Origin: UBA6049 sp965662345
Lineage (GTDB): Bacteria; Bacteroidota; Bacteroidia; Flavobacteriales_G; Salibacteraceae
Assembly (NCBI GenBank): GCA_965662345.1
Contig: CBFIHE010000007.1
Location: 1-64,000 of the forward strand
DNA length: 64,000 bases
Reading direction: 5' to 3'
The notes beneath the pieces are model-generated. The model was not told the DNA's origin. It ran no database searches and saw only the letters and a list, made by a program, of their open reading frames with translations. The position numbers were made by a program, and so were the translations under genes. Below are positions 24,997 through 33,526 of the stretch, in pieces (positions within the stretch are counted from its first letter, which is position 1; the number at the start of each line of letters is the position of its first letter).

Positions 24997-25551
24997 ATGG
25001 CAGTAAAACTGAGATTACAAAGACATGGTAAGAAAGGTAGACCTTTCTTCCACATTGTTGCGGCTGATGAGCGCGCAAAAAGAGATGGTAGATTTATTGA
25101 GAAGGTAGGGACCTATAATCCCAATACCAACCCAGCAACCATTAACCTTGAATTTGATCGTGCGCTTTATTGGGTAAAGCAAGGTGCAACACCTACCGAT
25201 ACCTGTAGAGCTATTCTTTCTTACAAGGGCGTTTTAATGAAAGATCACCTAGATAGAGGAGTTCTTAAAGGAGCGCTTACTCAAGAGCAAGCAGAAGCAA
25301 AGTTTGCAAAGTGGGTAGAAGATAAAGAATCAAAAGTTCAAGGTAAAGTAGATTCTATCACGAAAGCTGAAGAAGCTAAAAAAGCTGAAGCACTTAAGAT
25401 AGAAGCTGAAGTTAATGAAAAAAGAGCTGCTGAAATTGCTGCTAAGTTAGCTGAAGCAACTGCTTCTGAAGAAGCTGAAGAAAGTTCTGAAGAAGCTCCT
25501 GCTGAGGAAGCTGCTCCTGAAGAAGAAACAAAAGAAGAGTCTGCTGAATAA
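24997..25551 (+). CDS. rpsP: 30S ribosomal protein bS16 with acidic C-terminal extension
   Basis: A 184-aa bS16; the conserved part is residues 1-80 (MAVKLRLQRHGKKGRPFFHIV, KRDGRFIEKVGTYNPN, ALYWVKQGATPTDT). Standard bS16 is about 80-90 aa. The remainder is a Lys/Ala/Glu-rich extension, increasingly acidic from residue ~150 (SEEAEESSEEAPAEE), which is usual in Bacteroidota and probably disordered. It heads the rpsP-rimM-trmN6 run; rimM starts 10 bp after its stop. Confidence 0.95.
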   Translation: MAVKLRLQRHGKKGRPFFHIVAADERAKRDGRFIEKVGTYNPNTNPATINLEFDRALYWVKQGATPTDTCRAILSYKGVLMKDHLDRGVLKGALTQEQAEAKFAKWVEDKESKVQGKVDSITKAEEAKKAEALKIEAEVNEKRAAEIAAKLAEATASEEAEESSEEAPAEEAAPEEETKEESAE

Positions 25552-25561
25552 AAAGGCGAAC

Positions 25562-26095
25562 ATGGTACCAGATGATTGTTTTGAACTAGGGCAATTCATC
25601 AAACCCCATGGATATAAAGGCGGTATAAGCATCAAATTAGATGTTGACCGTCCTGAAGACTACGAAAATTTGGAATCGGTGTTTGTTATGATGGACAACT
25701 CACCGATTCCTTTTTTTTTCACCACATTTGACCACGTTAAAGAAGGCATTTTCCGGGCTACCATTGAAGGTGTTGAAACGGAGGAAGATGCAAGAGCTCT
25801 TTGCAAAAAGAAATGCTTTCTACCCTTGTCCGTTCTCCCAAAACTTACTGGCACCAAATTCTACTTTCATGAAGTGATTGGATTTGTTCTGCGTGATACC
25901 GAATATGGAGATGTGGGAACAATTGTTCAAATATTAGATGGTACCGCTCAACCTCTGTTTGCGGTAAACCATACTTCAGGTAAAGAAGTATTAATTCCGC
26001 TTGTTGATGAATTAGTGCTAGAAGTAAACCGAAATGACAAGTTTATTCTAGTGAACGTGCCAGAAGGTCTTATAGACTTCTATGTTGGCTCATGA
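25562..26095 (+). CDS. rimM: 16S rRNA processing protein RimM
   Basis: A 177-aa 30S assembly factor that binds uS19 and acts in maturation of the 16S head. The N-terminal RimM domain has CFELGQFIKPHGYKGGISIKLDVD, and the C-terminal PRC-barrel (residues ~98-175) has FYFHEVIGF, DTEYGDVGTIVQI and VLIPLVDELVLEV. Length is typical and the neighbour rpsP is the conserved partner. The ATG at 25562 follows rpsP by 10 bp; the stop overlaps the next gene by 4 bp. Confidence 0.94.
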   Translation: MVPDDCFELGQFIKPHGYKGGISIKLDVDRPEDYENLESVFVMMDNSPIPFFFTTFDHVKEGIFRATIEGVETEEDARALCKKKCFLPLSVLPKLTGTKFYFHEVIGFVLRDTEYGDVGTIVQILDGTAQPLFAVNHTSGKEVLIPLVDELVLEVNRNDKFILVNVPEGLIDFYVGS

Positions 26096-26790
26096 ATACA
26101 GTTTTTAGATTCAAAGAATTTGAAGTTCTTCAACACCCCGATGTCTTTAAGATATGTACCGATGCTGTACTTCTAGGTGCTTTAGCTCCTATAAATAATG
26201 ACGTAAATAGAATTTTAGAAATTGGAACTGGAACTGGAATCATTAGTTTAATGCTAGCTCAACGCTTTCCACATGCTCACATTACAGCTATTGATCATGA
26301 CCCTAGCTCTATCGAATTGGCAACTACAAACTTTTGTAAATCACCATTTTCTAAACGAATTAAAGCTTTACAAACACCATTTCAATATCTACAGTCGAAT
26401 AAAGCCTTCGACTTAATTGTTTCTAACCCACCCTTTTTTGAAGCAGGTACACAAGGAAAATTCAGCCATGCAAGGCATACAGAGCTACTACCCTATGAAG
26501 ATTTGGTGTTTGGTGCCTCTCAGCATCTGAATGATTCAGGTAGTTTCTCGATTATAATCCCCCATGATAGTAGAAATAGATTCGCGGCAATAGCTGATGA
26601 TGCTGGTCTATACAAAACACGAGAAGTAATTATACAGAATACACCAAAGGCAAAGCCTAAACGAATAGTTTTAGACTTTTCAAAGGTGAAGTCTTCTGCA
26701 AGTCACTTATCTCTTGCAATTAAGGATGAAGACAGCACATTTTCTTCTGCCTACAAACAGCTAACCAAAGACTTCCATCCTTTTCTTTAA
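26092..26790 (+). CDS. tRNA1(Val) adenine-37 N6-methyltransferase-like
   Basis: A 232-aa class I N6-adenine methyltransferase of the TrmN6/YfiC type. Features are FRFKEFEVLQHPDVFKICTDAVLLGAL at the N-terminus, the SAM-binding EIGTGTGIISLMLAQR (residues ~43-58) and the catalytic NPPF box in LIVSNPPFFEAG (~108). YfiC modifies A37 of tRNA-Val1 in E. coli; a tRNA substrate here is by homology. It overlaps rimM by 4 bp (ATGA), so it belongs to the rpsP operon, and it meets the opposing saccharopine dehydrogenase gene with a 4-bp overlap. Confidence 0.88.
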   Translation: MNTVFRFKEFEVLQHPDVFKICTDAVLLGALAPINNDVNRILEIGTGTGIISLMLAQRFPHAHITAIDHDPSSIELATTNFCKSPFSKRIKALQTPFQYLQSNKAFDLIVSNPPFFEAGTQGKFSHARHTELLPYEDLVFGASQHLNDSGSFSIIIPHDSRNRFAAIADDAGLYKTREVIIQNTPKAKPKRIVLDFSKVKSSASHLSLAIKDEDSTFSSAYKQLTKDFHPFL

Positions 26791-28133
26791 TACCCCAAAT
26801 ACTCGCTCTTCTTTTCAGAAAAAGAAATCCCGTATTTTTCCAGTTCTTTCAACACAGGCTCATAAACTTCTGGAGTGATTGGAAGATGCACCCCAGGTGT
26901 TGAAATAACTCCTCTAGCAATCATGGTTGCTGCTATGGCAACTGGTAATCCTACGGTTTTTGCCATTGCCGTGTAGGTAGAGTCTTCACCTACGCTTACC
27001 ATAGAAGATTCAATCTGCTCATTCTTTCCATTCAAAGAGTACCCGAATTTGTGATACATCACAATCATATCCTTATCCGTGTAGTCTAACGCCCACTTTT
27101 TCTTGAGTATGTGCTCTAAAATTTGAGCTGGTGTAGCATTAGAAATACCAACTTTCGTATCTTCAAAAAGACCTAACCAGTGAAGCTTCTCCATGATTTC
27201 AGAATCTTGGTCTATTTTCAAATAGTGCATTAGTTTAAGCTCAACAGAATCTGTTGGATTGTAAGCTAAAAACAGATTTATGAATTGCCTGTGAGTCATC
27301 TCTTCTGAATTCTCAACCACGTAAGTATCATCGGTTGCGCCTAATTTTACAAAAACATCCCAAGCTCTGCAGAAACCTGGTCTGCGCAGTGTACCTCTAT
27401 AAATTGTGGGAATGTTTTCCAAACCATAAACTGTGCGATACTTTAATGAGTCACGATTGGCATACCCTTCAAATCGGCCATAACCTTCAATATCCATATA
27501 CTCCGTTCTTCGGAAAAGGTTGTGATAAGGAATGTACTTATAAGTTCCCTCTTGAATGAACTTAACGGCTCCACCCTGCCCTGCTACAACCACATTTCTT
27601 GGATTCCAAGTGAATTTGTACCTCCAAGGATTCTTCAGCTCACTTTCAGGAGCTAGTAGCCCTCCAGTGAACGACTCAAATTGAAGTAGCTTGGCACCTT
27701 GAGCGCGTAAATCGTCCAGTACTTTCATGGCAGACATATGATCTATACCAGGGTCTACTCCAATCTCATTCATTATTATTACCCCAGCCTCTTTTGCCTC
27801 TTGATCTAGGGAGCGCATTTCATCACTAACATATGATGCGGTAACCATATGCTTACCTAAAGCAATACAGTCTTTTGCAACCATTACATGCATACTGGCA
27901 GGCACCATAGAAATCACTAGGTCGTGCCTTTTAATTATCGCACTGCGTTCTTCATCATTAAAAATATCAAGGGACTCAGCAATTCCGTTGGGATGGCTTT
28001 TCACTAAAGCTTTGGCCTGTGCAATATCTTTATCGCATATAGTGATGTTAAAATTCTCAACATCGCTTTTTTCAAATAAATACTTGGTTAAGTATGCCGT
28101 AGAGCGCCCTGCGCCTATCACTAGTAAATGCAT
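26787..28133 (-). CDS. saccharopine dehydrogenase-like oxidoreductase
   Basis: A 448-aa protein (start MHLLVIGAGRST at 28131-28133; an adjacent ATG at 28136 would add one Met, and the frame extends to a TTG at 28157). The N-terminal NAD(P) domain has VIGAGRSTAYLTKYL and MVPASMHVMVAKDC; the C-terminal saccharopine domain contains NEIGVDPGIDHMSAMKVLDDL and FTGGLLAPESELKNPWRYKFTWNPRNVV, as in the fungal Lys9 saccharopine reductase family. A role in lysine breakdown through saccharopine is likely but not proven. It is divergent from the DUF4476 genes and tail-to-tail with the tRNA methyltransferase. Confidence 0.87.
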   Translation of the reverse strand: MHLLVIGAGRSTAYLTKYLFEKSDVENFNITICDKDIAQAKALVKSHPNGIAESLDIFNDEERSAIIKRHDLVISMVPASMHVMVAKDCIALGKHMVTASYVSDEMRSLDQEAKEAGVIIMNEIGVDPGIDHMSAMKVLDDLRAQGAKLLQFESFTGGLLAPESELKNPWRYKFTWNPRNVVVAGQGGAVKFIQEGTYKYIPYHNLFRRTEYMDIEGYGRFEGYANRDSLKYRTVYGLENIPTIYRGTLRRPGFCRAWDVFVKLGATDDTYVVENSEEMTHRQFINLFLAYNPTDSVELKLMHYLKIDQDSEIMEKLHWLGLFEDTKVGISNATPAQILEHILKKKWALDYTDKDMIVMYHKFGYSLNGKNEQIESSMVSVGEDSTYTAMAKTVGLPVAIAATMIARGVISTPGVHLPITPEVYEPVLKELEKYGISFSEKKSEYLGY

Positions 28134-28147
28134 CATGAAAATCTTTT

Positions 28148-28186
28148 TTGGTACCAATTGGCAAGGCCATTAATTTGGTACATTTG
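28148..28186 (+). promoter_or_regulatory. promoter of DUF4476 gene with TTGGTAC repeats
   Basis: TTG (28158-28160), 18 bp, TACATTTG (28179-28186) gives a near-consensus promoter for the gene starting at 28227. It is overlapped by the perfect 10-bp palindrome TTGGTACCAA (28148-28157) and by a second TTGGTAC (28175-28181), 27 bp apart. This arrangement fits an operator, though no regulator is known. Confidence 0.55.
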
Positions 28187-28226
28187 TTGAACAAAGCAAG
28201 TAAACAAAGCATATTTAATGGTGGTT

Positions 28227-28925
28227 ATGAAGCCTTTTTTTTCTCTTTTATTGGTAATGGTAACTATGTCAACCATATACGCGAATGCTCTAGCGCAAAC
28301 ATCAATTACCGTATATGCAGAAAACAACGAACTCTTTTATCTATTCTTAAATAACGAACAAATCAATGAAGTTCCTGCTAGTCGTGTTTCTGTAAGCGAC
28401 CTCATACTCAAAGACTACAGGGTCTCTCTTAAATGGAAGGATATTACACAGCCTGGTTTGGAAGATGTTGTGAAGGTGAAGCAAAATGCTGAACGCGTTT
28501 TTATTATTACATCGGGGAAAAAAGGGTTTGAGATAAAAGAATCCGGAACAAGTAAGAAAGGTGAAGGACTTCAAGCCTCTAGGCTATCTGGAGGAAAAAC
28601 TCAGCAAGAGGTTCATAGTTGTTTAGCCCCAGTAGGTGAAGCTGAATTCTCTGCCTTAACCGATAAATTGAAAACACTGGATTATCCTCAAGATAAAGTT
28701 TCATTGACTAAAAACAAGATTACCACAGCGTGCTACACTGTAAATCAGCTTGGAGTCCTATTGTCTTTACTAGACTATGAATCTGATAAAACAGAAGTAG
28801 CAAAGTATGCGTATAGCTACATTTACGATAAAAAAAACTACCCTAATCTAGCTGGTCTTTTTGAGTACCCTGGCGCTTATGAAGACATCCAGCGATATTT
28901 AAAACAACAACCAAGTTATTTCTAA
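28227..28925 (+). CDS. exported DUF4476 protein A
   Basis: A 232-aa secreted protein starting at the ATG at 28227 (MKPFFSLLLVMVTMSTIYANALAQ signal peptide); an ATG at 28218 would add three residues. The N-terminal module (residues ~25-95) contains LFLNNEQINEVPASRV, shared with the next gene. The C-terminal DUF4476 domain (~140-230) has the internally repeated pattern FSALTDKLKTLDYPQDKVSL and QLGVLLSLLDYESDKTEVAKYAYSYI. Function unknown. It is a tandem paralogue of the gene at 28945, 19 bp downstream. Confidence 0.82.
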   Translation: MKPFFSLLLVMVTMSTIYANALAQTSITVYAENNELFYLFLNNEQINEVPASRVSVSDLILKDYRVSLKWKDITQPGLEDVVKVKQNAERVFIITSGKKGFEIKESGTSKKGEGLQASRLSGGKTQQEVHSCLAPVGEAEFSALTDKLKTLDYPQDKVSLTKNKITTACYTVNQLGVLLSLLDYESDKTEVAKYAYSYIYDKKNYPNLAGLFEYPGAYEDIQRYLKQQPSYF

Positions 28926-28944
28926 TTTCACAAATACCTTAAAA

Positions 28945-29838
28945 ATGAGAACTTTAACAACTGTTCTATTGATTCTTGCGGCTTTCACTCTAAAAGCGCA
29001 ACCTTCTGATCTTGTTGTCTTTTCTGAAATGGGCGAAAAATTTACGTTGCTCGTGAACGGAGAGCAAATTAACGCAGAACCCGCATCTCGGGTAGAAAAG
29101 CGCGGTATCGGTCAACAGAGCGTAAAAGCAGTACTCCGCTTTGAAGAAGTAAGTAAAGGAATCATCACCAAAAACTTTTTCTTGGAACCTGGGTTGGAAT
29201 ATTTGGTAAATGTGAAGCTTACCAATAGAGGCAAATATGTAATGCGGTTGGCCGGCACATCTCCCATATCCGCAGAGCCTGCGACAGAGTCTGTAGCTGC
29301 ATCGGCTCCTGTTTTAAATGAATCAGCTCCAGAAAATTCTAATACAACCGTTACAACAAATACTACAACGGAAGAAAATGTGAATGTAAGCATGGAAGCG
29401 GCAGGAGTTTCAATGAGCGTTAGCATTCCTGGGCAAACAACAGCGCATACAACCTCAACCACAGTTACCTCATCTTCTACTGTAACAACTAATGAGGTGC
29501 AAAGCACACATGAAACAGTTGGTGAAGCCACTACAGGTAATTGTGGAATACCAACAACAGATGTTGAGTTTAGCAGCATATCAGAATCTATTTCGTCTAA
29601 AGACTTTGAAGATTCTAAATTGGAACTTGCCAAAGAAGTGACTCCCAATAAGTGTCTAACTGCATCCAAAATCAAGCAAGTGATGGAACTCTTCACCTAC
29701 GAAGAAACGCGTTTAGACTATGCCAAATTTGCCTTTGAATACTGTTTTGACCCAGATGATTACTATCAGGTTTACGATGCTTTCACCTTTGAAACAAGCA
29801 TAGACGAATTGAGGACTTTCACCAAATCGAAACGATGA
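28945..29838 (+). CDS. exported DUF4476 protein B
   Basis: A 297-aa paralogue of the preceding protein. The signal peptide is MRTLTTVLLILAAFTLKAQ and the shared N-terminal module reads FTLLVNGEQINAEPASRV (residues ~32-49). A Ser/Thr/Val-rich low-complexity linker of about 95 residues (~115-200) is absent from protein A. The C-terminal DUF4476 domain (~205-295) has DVEFSSISESISSKDFEDSKLEL and VMELFTYEETRLDYAKFAFEYC. The stop overlaps the DUF423 gene start by 4 bp (ATGA). Probably periplasmic or surface-located; function unknown. Confidence 0.82.
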   Translation: MRTLTTVLLILAAFTLKAQPSDLVVFSEMGEKFTLLVNGEQINAEPASRVEKRGIGQQSVKAVLRFEEVSKGIITKNFFLEPGLEYLVNVKLTNRGKYVMRLAGTSPISAEPATESVAASAPVLNESAPENSNTTVTTNTTTEENVNVSMEAAGVSMSVSIPGQTTAHTTSTTVTSSSTVTTNEVQSTHETVGEATTGNCGIPTTDVEFSSISESISSKDFEDSKLELAKEVTPNKCLTASKIKQVMELFTYEETRLDYAKFAFEYCFDPDDYYQVYDAFTFETSIDELRTFTKSKR

Positions 29839-30224
29839 AGGTAAAAACCATCATTGCAACTGCTGGTTTTTCTGGTGCAGTTGCAGTAGTTTTAGGAGCT
29901 CTTGGGGCACATGCATTAGCTAAATTACTTCCTGAAGCAGCGTTAGCTAGCTTCAAAACAGGTGTTCTCTACCACTTACTTCATGCGCTTCTTCTTATGG
30001 TTGTTGGGGGATTGAGTAAAATACTGAGCCCAAAAGAACTTAATATTACTTACATACTTCTCGTCTTGGGACAGGTATTCTTCTCGGGTTCCATTTACTT
30101 ACTTGCCACAAAATCTTTACATGGCCTAGAAGTAAGTTTCTTAGGACCCGTAACTCCCGTTGGCGGACTACTGCTTATTGCTGGATGGATCTACATAGCT
30201 ACCTCTACTTTGCGCAAAGGGTAA
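29835..30224 (+). CDS. DUF423 membrane protein
   Basis: A 129-aa four-helix inner-membrane protein of the DUF423/YgdD family. Family features are GFSGAVAVVLGALGAHAL near the N-terminus, FKTGVLYHLLHALLLM, SGSIYLLA and LGPVTPVGGLLLIAGW near the C-terminus. Function unknown. It is translationally coupled to the upstream DUF4476 gene by ATGA. A weak 5-bp hairpin follows (CCTGA/TCAGG, around 30236), not a convincing terminator. Confidence 0.9.
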   Translation: MKVKTIIATAGFSGAVAVVLGALGAHALAKLLPEAALASFKTGVLYHLLHALLLMVVGGLSKILSPKELNITYILLVLGQVFFSGSIYLLATKSLHGLEVSFLGPVTPVGGLLLIAGWIYIATSTLRKG

Positions 30225-30338
30225 TAGCTGAAATCCTGATATTGGTCAGGTTAGGTTGAATTTATGTCCATTTATAAGATGTTCTCTCAAAAAATATCCT
30301 GAGATTTGTGTACGAATTCGAACAATTAACAAATCAAA

Positions 30339-31949
30339 ATGGCTGATTTTGGAATAAGACCCGATGGTGCATCTATTGCAGATTACGGGTTATCAAACGC
30401 AACGGCTCACTGGAACGTAAACCCTGCTGAGCTTGCAAAAATTGCGGTAGAAAAAGAAGGTGCTACGCTTACTAGTTCAGGCGCAATAACAATAGATACT
30501 GGAAAATTTACTGGTAGAAGTCCTAAAGATCGTTACATCGTAAAAGACGATATCACCAAAGATGCTGTATGGTGGGGAGATATTAATATTCCTTGTACTG
30601 CTGAGCAGTTCGATAGCCTTTATGCTCAAGTGATGGATTACTTAAGCGATAAAGAAGTATACGTTCGAGACTCCTACGTTTGTGCCGACCCTAAGTTCCG
30701 CACAAATATTCGTTCAATCACTGAGTACGCATGGTCTAGTATTTTCACGTACAACATGTTTCTTCGTATCAATGCTGAAGAGGAGAAAGACTACACGCCA
30801 GAATGGACGGTTATAGATGCTCCTGGATTTTTGGCAAACCCAGAAAAAGATGGTATACGTCAAGAAAATTTTGCCATTCTCAACTTTACGAAAAAAATTG
30901 CCCTAGTAGGTGGAACGGGTTACACGGGTGAAATTAAGAAAGGTATTTTCTCTGCATTGAATTTTATTCTTCCGCATCAGAAAAACACGCTTAGTATGCA
31001 CTGCTCTGCCAACGTTGGCAAAGCTGGAGACACAGCTGTATTCTTTGGGTTGAGTGGAACTGGAAAAACTACACTTTCAGCTGATCCTAACCGCAAGCTG
31101 ATAGGTGATGATGAGCATGGATGGGGCGATAACAACACAATCTTCAATTTTGAGGGAGGTTGCTATGCCAAGTGTATTGACCTAACAGAAGAAAAAGAGC
31201 CAGACATTTGGAGAGCTATTAAGCCAGGTGCGTTATTGGAAAATATCCGCTTTAAGCCAAGCACTAACGAAGTAGATTTTGAGAATAGCGAGGTTACAGA
31301 GAACACTCGGGTTTCTTATCCGATCTACAACATCGATAACATACAAGAGCCATCTATAGGTGAGAATCCAAAGAACATATTCTTTTTAACAGCAGATGCT
31401 TTTGGAGTACTTCCTCCTATTGCAAAATTAACTCCTGGCCAAGCAGCCTTCCACTTTATCTCAGGATATACGGCTAAAGTTGCAGGTACTGAAGCAGGAA
31501 TTGTAGAACCTGTTACTGCATTCTCAGCGTGCTTTGGTGCTCCGTTTATGCCATTGCATCCAACCGTTTATGCTGAAATGCTAAGCGAAAAGATGCAAAA
31601 AGCAGGGGTTAATGTATGGCTGGTTAATACAGGTTGGACAGGTGGTCCTTATGGAACTGGTCACCGCATGAGTTTGCCGCATACAAGAGCTACAATTACC
31701 GCTGCATTGAATGGAGAGTTAGATGCTGTTGAATTTGAGAAACATGACATATTTGGAATCTTAATGCCTAAATCATGTCCTAATGTACCTGATGAAATTT
31801 TAAACCCAATGAATACTTGGGATAATAAGGAAGACTATTATGCGAAAGCCAATGAATTAGCTGGTAAGTTTAACGCTAACTTTGAGCAATTCGCCTCATA
31901 CGCTAATGATGAGATTATGGCGGGTGCACCAAGACAAATGGTGAAATAA
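30339..31949 (+). CDS. pckA: phosphoenolpyruvate carboxykinase (ATP)
   Basis: A 536-aa gluconeogenic enzyme interconverting oxaloacetate + ATP and PEP + CO2 + ADP. TGRSPKDRYIV is near residue 53, the substrate region MHCSANVG near 222, the P-loop GLSGTGKTTLSADPNR near 235-250, the metal-binding DDEHGW near 257 and the adenine-binding region including NTGWTGGPYGTG near 432. Length is as expected for the ATP-dependent (not GTP) family. It stands alone between a 114-bp upstream gap and a strong terminator. Confidence 0.97.
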   Translation: MADFGIRPDGASIADYGLSNATAHWNVNPAELAKIAVEKEGATLTSSGAITIDTGKFTGRSPKDRYIVKDDITKDAVWWGDINIPCTAEQFDSLYAQVMDYLSDKEVYVRDSYVCADPKFRTNIRSITEYAWSSIFTYNMFLRINAEEEKDYTPEWTVIDAPGFLANPEKDGIRQENFAILNFTKKIALVGGTGYTGEIKKGIFSALNFILPHQKNTLSMHCSANVGKAGDTAVFFGLSGTGKTTLSADPNRKLIGDDEHGWGDNNTIFNFEGGCYAKCIDLTEEKEPDIWRAIKPGALLENIRFKPSTNEVDFENSEVTENTRVSYPIYNIDNIQEPSIGENPKNIFFLTADAFGVLPPIAKLTPGQAAFHFISGYTAKVAGTEAGIVEPVTAFSACFGAPFMPLHPTVYAEMLSEKMQKAGVNVWLVNTGWTGGPYGTGHRMSLPHTRATITAALNGELDAVEFEKHDIFGILMPKSCPNVPDEILNPMNTWDNKEDYYAKANELAGKFNANFEQFASYANDEIMAGAPRQMVK

Positions 31950-31972
31950 CCCTTTGAACATTCATTATTTAT

Positions 31973-32003
31973 AAAAAAGGCGGTGTTACAACCGCCTTTT
32001 TTT
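31973..32003 (+). terminator. intrinsic terminator of pckA
   Basis: GGCGGT (31979-31984) pairs with ACCGCC (31991-31996) around GTTACA, extended by an A6 run on the left pairing with the T7 tail (31997-32003). It is symmetrical enough to work in either direction, but only the plus-strand gene needs it. Confidence 0.88.
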
Positions 32004-32014
32004 ATTTTCGGTAA

Positions 32015-32173
32015 ATGGATATCAAAAAAAACGGATTTGCTTTTTTGGCTTCGGTCAATAGGTTAGTAATGCCCAAGCTATCCGGTAAAGACATTGACCT
32101 TACAAAACTATCCGCAGTCCAAAAGGCAATCATAGCCTGGCGGTATTGGGTAACCAAAAACAATTTGAATTGA
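32015..32173 (+). CDS. small conserved basic protein (52 aa)
   Basis: A short frame beginning ATG at 32015 encodes 52 residues: MDIKKNGFAFLASVNRLVMP, then KLSGKDIDLTKLSAVQKAII, then AWRYWVTKNNLN. It resembles from memory a family of ~50-aa Bacteroidota proteins with the layout LNKLxLPS...DLxKxxKxQxAIIGWRYxVTKNAL, some of which databases mislabel as SsrA-binding protein. The stop TGA (32171-32173) overlaps the likely TTG start of rsmE (32170-32172), a 4-bp overlap implying coupling. Function unknown; the net positive charge and amphipathic helix would suit RNA or membrane binding. Confidence 0.7.
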   Translation: MDIKKNGFAFLASVNRLVMPKLSGKDIDLTKLSAVQKAIIAWRYWVTKNNLN

Positions 32174-32868
32174 GAGAGTTCTACGTTCCTGGCTTTACAA
32201 CATCTTCTGACTCTCTTCCCCCAGGGGAAACAAAACATATCACTCGAGTGCTTCGCATGAAGATTGGTGATAGATTTGAAGTAGTAGACGGGAAAGGAAA
32301 CAGGTACCTCACTGCAATCAAAAGCTTGGAAGGAAAAAACTGTTTGGTTTCAGTTATTGAACGAACTCATGAGCCTCTACAGTTTTTGCATCGGTTGCAT
32401 TTAGCTATTGCTCCAACAAAACAAATAGATCGTTTGGAGTGGTTTTTGGAAAAAGCAACTGAAATAGGTGTACAGGAATTTACTCCTATTTGGTGTTCAA
32501 ATAGTGAGCGTAAGAAAGTTAAAACAGAGCGTTTAGAGAAAATCTTAGTTTCTGCTATGAAGCAGAGCAAGCAGGCCTATCTTCCAATTATAAATGAGCC
32601 TTGTGACTTCAAGAGTTTTGTAAATACCTATGATGCACACGAAAAGTATATTGCCCATTGTTACCAAGGAGATAAAAAGCATTTAAAACATACATACAAG
32701 GGCGGAGATGTTATTATTCTCATTGGCCCAGAAGGTGATTTCACTGAGAATGAAGTACAACTAGCCATGGAGAACAAATACAATCCAGTCTCACTTGGCC
32801 AAACAAGATTACGAACTGAAACAGCGGGCTTGGTTGCCTGTCAGACCATACAGCTTCACCATGCATAA
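32170..32868 (+). CDS. rsmE: 16S rRNA m3U1498 methyltransferase RsmE
   Basis: A SPOUT-family methyltransferase that methylates U1498 of 16S rRNA. I take TTG at 32170 as the start, giving MREFYVPGF, the normal RsmE beginning, and 232 aa; an in-frame TTG at 32146 is possible and no ATG precedes residue 30. Motifs: HITRVLRMKIGD near the N-terminus, KQIDRLEWFLEKATEIGVQEFTPI, the SAM-knot IILIGPEGDFTENEV, and LGQTRLRTETAG. The stop overlaps the DUF4159 gene by 8 bp. The rare TTG start joined to the 52-aa gene implies coupled translation. Confidence 0.9.
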   Translation: MREFYVPGFTTSSDSLPPGETKHITRVLRMKIGDRFEVVDGKGNRYLTAIKSLEGKNCLVSVIERTHEPLQFLHRLHLAIAPTKQIDRLEWFLEKATEIGVQEFTPIWCSNSERKKVKTERLEKILVSAMKQSKQAYLPIINEPCDFKSFVNTYDAHEKYIAHCYQGDKKHLKHTYKGGDVIILIGPEGDFTENEVQLAMENKYNPVSLGQTRLRTETAGLVACQTIQLHHA

Positions 32869-33526
32869 ATTATTTTTGATTCCTCTTTCCTTCATCATGG
32901 TAACTGTTTGTTTTGCCCAACAAACAAAACTTGCCTTGCTCAAATACAACGGAGGCGGAGACTGGTATGCAAATCTGCAAACCTCACTACCAAATCTAAT
33001 CCGTTTTGCTAATGATAATGGGCTCAACCTAAACCCAGAGCAAGATATAGTGGAACCAGGAAGCTTAGATTTATTTGCTTATCCGTTTGTGCACATGACT
33101 GGACATGGTAACGTAGTTCTTACAGCATCAGAAGCTGAAAACCTAAGGAATTACATGCTATCAGGAGGGTTCTTGCACATTGATGATAACTATGGCATGG
33201 ATCCCTTTATCCGAATCGCAATCAAGCAAATTTTTCCAGAATTTGATTTTGTTCCTTTACCCATAGACCATCCCATTTTCCAATCTCCTTTTACGTTTCC
33301 AAAAGGACTTCCAAAAATTCACGCTCATGATAATAAACCTCCAGAAGCATTGGGTATTTTTCATGATGGCAGAATGGTGTGTTTATATACACATGAGTCT
33401 GATATTGGAGATGGCTGGGAAGATCCAGATGTGCATGGCGACACACCTCAAAACCATCTAAAAGCTCTAAAATTAGGAGTAAATATTTTATCTTACGTTT
33501 TTATGGATGGCAATGAAACCCCATAG
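32861..33526 (+). CDS. exported DUF4159 protein
   Basis: A 221-aa protein with signal peptide MHKLFLIPLSFIMVTVCFAQ, starting at the ATG at 32861 inside the end of rsmE. The DUF4159 domain covers nearly the whole mature protein, with LLKYNGGGDWYAN near the start, YPFVHMTGHGNVVL, LRNYMLSGGFLHIDDNYGMD and DVHGDTPQNHLKALKLGVNILSY. DUF4159 has a glutamine-amidotransferase-like flavodoxin-type fold and is of unknown function. The family is typically next to rsmE in Bacteroidota. It overlaps the channel gene by 20 bp. Confidence 0.87.
   Translation: MHKLFLIPLSFIMVTVCFAQQTKLALLKYNGGGDWYANLQTSLPNLIRFANDNGLNLNPEQDIVEPGSLDLFAYPFVHMTGHGNVVLTASEAENLRNYMLSGGFLHIDDNYGMDPFIRIAIKQIFPEFDFVPLPIDHPIFQSPFTFPKGLPKIHAHDNKPPEALGIFHDGRMVCLYTHESDIGDGWEDPDVHGDTPQNHLKALKLGVNILSYVFMDGNETP

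Noticed and set aside
29112..29696. A 194-codon minus-strand frame
   Set aside because: It is the antisense of the Ser/Thr/Val-rich linker of DUF4476 protein B; its Val/Thr/Ser-rich translation is a mirror artefact.
30230..30260. Hairpin after the DUF423 gene as a terminator
   Set aside because: Only a 5-bp stem without a T-tract; too weak to call.
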